This document shows positions 7,208 to 10,452 of a DNA stretch of 10,452 nucleotides, piece by piece. The DNA lies in contig JAQUPC010000075.1 of assembly GCA_028716765.1 (NCBI GenBank), forward strand, positions 1 to 10,452, read 5' to 3'. Origin of the DNA: Alphaproteobacteria bacterium. GTDB lineage: Bacteria; Pseudomonadota; Alphaproteobacteria; UBA9219. Under the pieces are notes generated by a model, which saw nothing but the letters and a program-made list of their open reading frames with translations, was not told the DNA's origin and searched no databases. How positions within the stretch are numbered: the first letter of the stretch is position 1; each line of letters starts with the position of its first letter. The translations under genes and the position numbers were made by a program.

Positions 7208-7959
7208 TTCGCAAAAACCCTTATAACCGCAAGCAAGACGCACACGAAAACAAGCCCCGTTCCTTCCAGAACGGAAAAGTCCCCTAAAGCTGCCGAGGGC
7301 ATCCGGCTGTCGTAGCCCCTGAGGATCATCGCACCGTAGATCCTTTCCGAACGCTCATAGCTGCGCAAAAAAAGCTTTCCCGCAAGATAGCCGACGCCTT
7401 TCGCCTGATGCAGCCATGAAGGCTTGTAACCGCGCGCGGCCGCGGCGCGTTTGAGACGCAAGCTTTCGTCGAGAAAGACGAAAAGATAACGGTACATGAG
7501 AGAAAGTAAATCGGTAAAAAGCGCCGGGGTCCTTAAATGACGGAGTCCGGACAAAAAAACGGAAAAGGACGTCGTCGAAATGAGCAAGACGAGAGCCGCG
7601 GCGCCCAGAAAAGATTTCATCAACGTTCCCGACAATAGCCAGAGTCCCTTGACGGAAACGGTTGTGCCGAGAACCGTTACGGCTTCACCGCCGCTTAAAA
7701 AAGGGAGGCCCAAGGCGACAAGACCCGAGAAGGGAAGCACCAAAGCCGCGTGCGATACTATGTGGCGGAGAGGAACATGCGAAAACGCGGCGGCCCAAAG
7801 CAGCAAGCCCGCATAACATACGAAAGCCAGAAGATGTTGGGGCGGGGTTGAGGCCACCAATATAACAAATAATAAAACGGCGAGAATCTTCGTGCGCGGA
7901 TCAAGACGGTGCACAGGCGAAACAAGGCCGCTGTAACGGTCGATGAAGCCGTGTTCCAT
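7204..7959 (-). CDS. nikQ: Nickel ECF transporter membrane coupling protein NikQ (CbiQ/EcfT)
   Basis: NikQ is the EcfT-type membrane subunit that couples ATP hydrolysis in NikO to substrate movement through NikM. The 251-residue product is strongly hydrophobic, with several membrane segments (about 24-38, 43-60, 68-88, 115-130 and 232-249). The two cytoplasmic coupling helices carry the Arg motifs expected of EcfT: ARG at 175-177 (AAAARGYKP) and LRG at 213-215 (MILRGYDSR); the second is often ARG in the family. The N-terminal SPVHRLDPRTKIL is the usual CbiQ opening. ATG 7959 has AAAGG 5 bases upstream and lies 8 bases after the nikM stop. The stop overlaps the nikO start by 4 bases. Confidence 0.94.
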   Translation of the reverse strand: MEHGFIDRYSGLVSPVHRLDPRTKILAVLLFVILVASTPPQHLLAFVCYAGLLLWAAAFSHVPLRHIVSHAALVLPFSGLVALGLPFLSGGEAVTVLGTTVSVKGLWLLSGTLMKSFLGAAALVLLISTTSFSVFLSGLRHLRTPALFTDLLSLMYRYLFVFLDESLRLKRAAAARGYKPSWLHQAKGVGYLAGKLFLRSYERSERIYGAMILRGYDSRMPSAALGDFSVLEGTGLVFVCVLLAVIRVFAK

Positions 7960-7967
7960 AGAGACCT

Positions 7968-8945
7968 TTAGATTCTTTCAGAAGGGCGAACGGTCCACCT
8001 TATCACCGCGAACCCCAGGCCGAAAACAAGGATCGTTCCAATCAATCCCGCAAGGCCGGTCGACAGGCTTTCGGATTTTATATCTTGTACTTTGTAGTCA
8101 GAAAGCGCGGCGTGTGTCCAAACGGGGGATTCCAATGCGGTTTGAACAAATCCCTTTTTTTCGGCAATTTTTTCAAGCCCGTCCGGAGCCGCGGAAGCAA
8201 AGGGGGAGGCGAACAAGGCCAAAAAAACCGCCAAGGCGAAACCGGTTGCGGCCAGACGCCAAACGTTCATTCTTGCGTCCTGCGGCTTTGAAGACCCGTC
8301 GAGCCTTGCCCACGCCGGAACAATATCAGGCCTTGCCGCCGCAACGGTGGCGAGCAAAGCCGAGGCGATTAGGGCTTCGCCGATGCCGATAACGGCGTGC
8401 GTTCCCGCCATTGCGGGAAGGACTATTTTGAAAGGGCTTGTGCCGGAAGCCGCCAGTTCGAGCGCGCAAAAAATCGAGGCCAGCACGATACTAACCCAGC
8501 TGGCGAACGCCACGGAAGCCAGATAACCCGTGCGCCCCGCCGGCAGCAACGCGCGCACCCCTCGCATGACCGGATAAGCGAAAATTCCTCCGGCGATGCC
8601 CATGTTCAAAACATTGCTTCCCAGCGCCGTTAGGCCGCCATCGCCGAAAAGAAGAGCCTGAACGACCAGTACCAGCGAAAGGACGACGCATGCGCTCCAC
8701 GGCCCTAAAAGAGCCGCGACCGTAACGGCGCCCAGAAAATGGCCGCTTGTCCCGCCGCCGATGGGAAAATTCAACATCTGCGCGGCAAAAACGAAGGCGG
8801 CCATTGTGGCCAGCAGAGGAACGGCGAAAGCTTTTTCCTGCATTTGATTTTGTACGCGCTGCAGGCTGTAGGCCATAACCGCTGCGGCAAGAACTCCCGC
8901 CGCGCCATTGATCGGGCCAGAAACGAAGCCGTCGGGTATGTGCAT
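7968..8945 (-). CDS. nikM: Nickel ECF transporter substrate-binding protein NikM fused to a PDGLE (CbiN-like) module
   Basis: NikM binds Ni(II) through its extreme N-terminus in the inner membrane. The 325-residue product opens MHIPDGF, the family hallmark in which the first residues and His2 ligate the metal, so the start at 8945 is secure. AAGGAG lies 6 bases upstream. His69 in GTSGHFLGA corresponds to the other conserved histidine ligand. The CbiM domain fills about residues 1-205 with multiple membrane helices. A linker near 206-226 leads to a second module: a membrane helix (about 230-250), the PDGLE motif at 254-258 (APDGLEKIAEKKGF), an extracytoplasmic stretch, and a last helix (about 297-316). 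This is a fused version of the separate CbiN/NikN-like accessory subunit. It lies 18 bases after the barrel gene and 8 bases before nikQ, in one operon. Similar proteins carry cobalt; nickel is inferred from nikR. Confidence 0.94.
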   Translation of the reverse strand: MHIPDGFVSGPINGAAGVLAAAVMAYSLQRVQNQMQEKAFAVPLLATMAAFVFAAQMLNFPIGGGTSGHFLGAVTVAALLGPWSACVVLSLVLVVQALLFGDGGLTALGSNVLNMGIAGGIFAYPVMRGVRALLPAGRTGYLASVAFASWVSIVLASIFCALELAASGTSPFKIVLPAMAGTHAVIGIGEALIASALLATVAAARPDIVPAWARLDGSSKPQDARMNVWRLAATGFALAVFLALFASPFASAAPDGLEKIAEKKGFVQTALESPVWTHAALSDYKVQDIKSESLSTGLAGLIGTILVFGLGFAVIRWTVRPSERI

Positions 8946-8963
8946 ATTCCGCTCCTTGTCGTT

Positions 8964-9848
8964 TCAAAAGGCCGTTTTAGCGGCGATGGAAAAGGTTGTC
9001 GCCCGGTCGGCGTTCCGGCCCCATACGCCTTGTTGAAGGCCCGTGTTGATGCGAAGGCGCTCATGAATGGGCATGACCAGCCCGGCCGTGAGCGCCAAAA
9101 TTTCCAGATCGCCCGTGCTTTCAATAAAATCGCGCGCGTAGTTTATTTCCATTTCGGGCTGAAGCCATGACAAGACTTGATACCCTGCGGCCACGTCGGC
9201 ATTGAACGTGCCGTTATTGCCCTCGCTTTTGTCGCCGAAGGAAAGCGAGTAGCCAACGTCAGCATTCGCCGTCCACAAACTCCAATCTTTCGTGCCGGTG
9301 AAAGTCTGGTCAAAGCTCCAAAAGTCTTGGGAACTTCCCACTTCATAGGCATCGGACCCCCTCCCTGTGGGAACCGTGAATCCGCCGATATAGGCGATCT
9401 CAAGATGACGTTCCTGATCGTTGAGGAATCTATACCGGGCATTAATACTCGTATCGCCGAAACCGTTGCCGGTTTCCGGGCCCATGACTCCATCATCGGC
9501 GTCGAAATCGTTTTCTTTATCTTTTAGCCAGCCGTAGGAACTGCCGATGGCGGCATCAAGATTTTCCAAAATTCCTGCCGTGAGCGTAAATGCCGCGGCA
9601 TGCTCGCGCGCCAGTCCCCGTTCATGAACGCCGCCGTTATTGTCCCAGAGGCGTTTGGAGCGGGAGTAGACATACGTGGTCTCGAACTCCGCGTGTCCGG
9701 GATCCACGACGGAAGGATCGGGCGTGTTGATTTTGCCGTGCTCAGGGGCTTCTTCGGTTTCATCGGCCAGAGCCGCCGACGGCCAAAGGCAAACGCCCGG
9801 TGCGGCGAGAAATAAAAAACACAGCAGAACTGGAAGGATGCGCGGCAT
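8964..9848 (-). CDS. Outer-membrane beta-barrel protein, first gene downstream of the NikR-like operator
   Basis: The 294-residue product has a clear signal peptide: positive N-terminus MPR, a hydrophobic core LPVLLCFLFLAAPGVC, and a probable signal-peptidase-I site after Ala28 (AALA/DETEE). The mature part has alternating beta-strand text and ends in aromatic Phe (AKTAF), the usual outer-membrane insertion signal. The segment GFGDTSINARYRFL followed by GGFTVPTG resembles the PF13557 family of putative outer-membrane transporters (phenol meta-pathway type), by recall rather than search. An acidic stretch (DKENDFDADD, about residues 131-140) may be an external loop. ATG 9848 is chosen because AAGGA lies 5 bases upstream and it starts the signal peptide; an in-frame start at 9929 would put 27 non-signal residues in front. 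It precedes nikM by 18 bases. Nickel passage across the outer membrane is inferred from position only. Confidence 0.85.
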   Translation of the reverse strand: MPRILPVLLCFLFLAAPGVCLWPSAALADETEEAPEHGKINTPDPSVVDPGHAEFETTYVYSRSKRLWDNNGGVHERGLAREHAAAFTLTAGILENLDAAIGSSYGWLKDKENDFDADDGVMGPETGNGFGDTSINARYRFLNDQERHLEIAYIGGFTVPTGRGSDAYEVGSSQDFWSFDQTFTGTKDWSLWTANADVGYSLSFGDKSEGNNGTFNADVAAGYQVLSWLQPEMEINYARDFIESTGDLEILALTAGLVMPIHERLRINTGLQQGVWGRNADRATTFSIAAKTAF

Positions 9849-9875
9849 AAGATTCCTTGGGCGCAGAGACGCTGG

Positions 9876-9900
9876 TATTACTAATTTGTGAATCGTAATA
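9876..9900. promoter_or_regulatory. Probable NikR operator (TATTAC-N13-GTAATA)
   Basis: TATTAC (9876-9881) and its exact reverse complement GTAATA (9895-9900) are separated by 13 bases. The site lies 28 bases upstream of the barrel-gene ATG and just downstream of nikR. From recall, NikR sites outside the enterics are often GTRTTAC-like half-sites with a 13-14 base spacer, unlike the E. coli GTATGA-N16-TCATAC. One arm extends to GTATTAC (G at 9875); the matching outer base on the other side (A at 9901) breaks the symmetry. Location, spacing and the neighbouring regulator all fit. Binding itself is inferred. Confidence 0.7.
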
Positions 9901-9906
9901 ATGCAA
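9878..9906 (-). promoter_or_regulatory. Possible promoter of the nickel uptake operon, overlapping the operator
   Basis: On the minus strand TTGCAT (9906-9901) and TAGTAA (9883-9878) are spaced by 17 bases, giving a plausible -35/-10 pair. The NikR-like inverted repeat fills the spacer and overlaps the -10, a layout suited to repression by nickel-loaded NikR. The -35 hexamer is the end of one 17-bp tandem repeat copy, so a second identical TTGCAT lies 17 bases further upstream. This is a match by eye; the -10 is imperfect. Confidence 0.4.
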
Positions 9907-9934
9907 GACCAAAGGAAATGCAAGACCAAAGGAA
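9901..9934. repeat. Perfect 17-bp tandem duplication, two copies
   Basis: ATGCAAGACCAAAGGAA occurs at 9901-9917 and again, unchanged, at 9918-9934. It abuts the NikR-like operator on its upstream side and lies wholly between nikR and the barrel gene. Each copy read on the minus strand ends in TTGCAT, the candidate -35 hexamer. The absence of any mismatch suggests a recent duplication or a maintained one. No flanking copy is present. Confidence 0.95.
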
Positions 9935-9951
9935 TGGAGCCTGGCGCGGTT

Positions 9952-10368
9952 TTATTCGACGTGCTTTCCCGTCGTGGCCATCATCAGGGAACTGTGCTTG
10001 ATGCCCTTGACCGATTTCAGGCGGGTCAAAAGCTTGCGAATCTCGGCCGCGCGCCCGCGTACGACGACGACCTCCATGCAGTTATGATGGTCAAGATGGA
10101 TGTGCTGCGTGCATACAATGAGATTGCCGAAGTCGTGTTGCACATTGACCAGCTTGTTTATGGTCCCCCGTTTATGGTGGTCGTAAACGATGCTGATGGT
10201 TCCTGCGACGTCCTTGCCCCTTTGCCACTCCTCCTCAACGAAGGCCTTGCGCATCAAACTTGTTATGGCTTCGGAGCGCGAAGGATAGCCGTGGGCCGTC
10301 CGGTATGACTCGAATTGATCGAGCAGGGAATCTTCAAGCGAAATGGGTAGGCGAGCGACTTTTGACAT
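9952..10368 (-). CDS. nikR: Nickel-responsive transcriptional regulator NikR
   Basis: NikR is a tetrameric repressor that binds Ni(II) and then blocks transcription of nickel-uptake genes. The 138-residue product has the ribbon-helix-helix DNA-binding domain at about 1-45 (beta strand KVARLPISL, then helices through YPSRSEAITSLMRKAF) and a C-terminal ACT-like metal-binding domain. The four square-planar nickel ligands are all present, matched by eye to E. coli His76, His87, His89 and Cys95: His78 (VQHD), His89 and His91 (QHIHLDHH), and Cys97 (HNCMEV). The segment VYDHHKRGT matches the E. coli VYEHEKRDL region. ATG 10368 gives the expected N-terminus (MSKVARLPIS), although its ribosome-binding site is weak. 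It is transcribed toward the uptake genes, with 103 bases to the barrel gene and the probable operator in between. It may have its own promoter in 10369-10452. Confidence 0.96.
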   Translation of the reverse strand: MSKVARLPISLEDSLLDQFESYRTAHGYPSRSEAITSLMRKAFVEEEWQRGKDVAGTISIVYDHHKRGTINKLVNVQHDFGNLIVCTQHIHLDHHNCMEVVVVRGRAAEIRKLLTRLKSVKGIKHSSLMMATTGKHVE

Positions 10369-10432
10369 GTGGCGATTCTTTCAAGGCGATCACAGAAGTG
10401 ACCTGCGAAAGTGAGTCGAATCAACAGCTAAA

Positions 10433-10444
10433 TTAACGCGTTAA
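10433..10444. promoter_or_regulatory. Perfect 12-bp palindrome upstream of nikR
   Basis: TTAACGCGTTAA is a perfect self-complementary dodecamer centred about 70 bases before the nikR ATG. It could be a site for a dimeric regulator or part of the nikR promoter. It does not resemble the NikR-like operator near 9876, and no second NikR-like repeat is seen in the 84 bases upstream of nikR. No convincing -35/-10 pair stands out here, and the window ends 8 bases beyond. Confidence 0.3.
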
Positions 10445-10452
10445 CATTTTGT

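Noticed and set aside
6464..7315. Long plus-strand open frame (283 residues) opposite nikO and the end of nikQ
   Set aside because: The minus strand here carries all ABC-ATPase motifs. The plus-strand translation is low-complexity shadow sequence rich in Gly, Arg and Ala.
7204..8945. Cobalt (cbi) rather than nickel transporter
   Set aside because: No cobalamin gene or obvious cobalamin riboswitch is seen, while nikR and a NikR-like inverted repeat sit directly upstream. Sequence motifs alone do not separate the two metals, so the point remains an inference.

Overview
The window looks like chromosomal DNA of an alphaproteobacterium. It is dense, GC-rich coding sequence, and the acpS-lepB-rnc-era order is characteristic of that class. 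I cannot name a genus from the sequence.

Layout: (1) Positions 1-1586, minus strand: the N-terminal two thirds of mutS (mismatch repair), running off the left edge. (2) Positions 1587-1727: a divergent intergenic region. (3) Positions 1728-4649, plus strand: a compact housekeeping run acpS (holo-ACP synthase), lepB (signal peptidase I), rnc (RNase III) and era (ribosome-assembly GTPase). (4) Positions 4659-10368, minus strand, converging on era with only 9 bases between the stop codons: a nickel-homeostasis cluster. In transcription order it holds nikR (nickel-responsive repressor), a 103-base control region with a NikR-like inverted repeat and a 17-bp tandem duplication, a secreted outer-membrane beta-barrel gene, nikM fused to a PDGLE/CbiN-like module, nikQ, nikO and a full-length NodU/CmcH-type carbamoyltransferase. 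(5) Positions 10369-10452: sequence upstream of nikR with a perfect 12-bp palindrome.

How the genes fit together: NikR would sense cytoplasmic Ni(II) and bind the inverted repeat just upstream of the barrel gene, shutting off the downstream genes when nickel is plentiful. The barrel is placed to act in the outer membrane. NikMN (substrate binding), NikQ (EcfT-like coupling protein) and NikO (ATPase) form an energy-coupling-factor importer in the inner membrane. The carbamoyltransferase is last, and its ATG overlaps the nikO stop in an ATGA, so it is probably translated with the transporter. Its link to nickel is unexplained and is the most interesting part of the window. Further oddities are a glutamine in place of the NikO switch histidine, a Cys/His-rich NikO tail, and the tandem duplication that may have copied the -35 region of the nickel promoter. 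There is no gene-free stretch above 300 bases, and I found no tRNA, rRNA, CRISPR array or insertion sequence.
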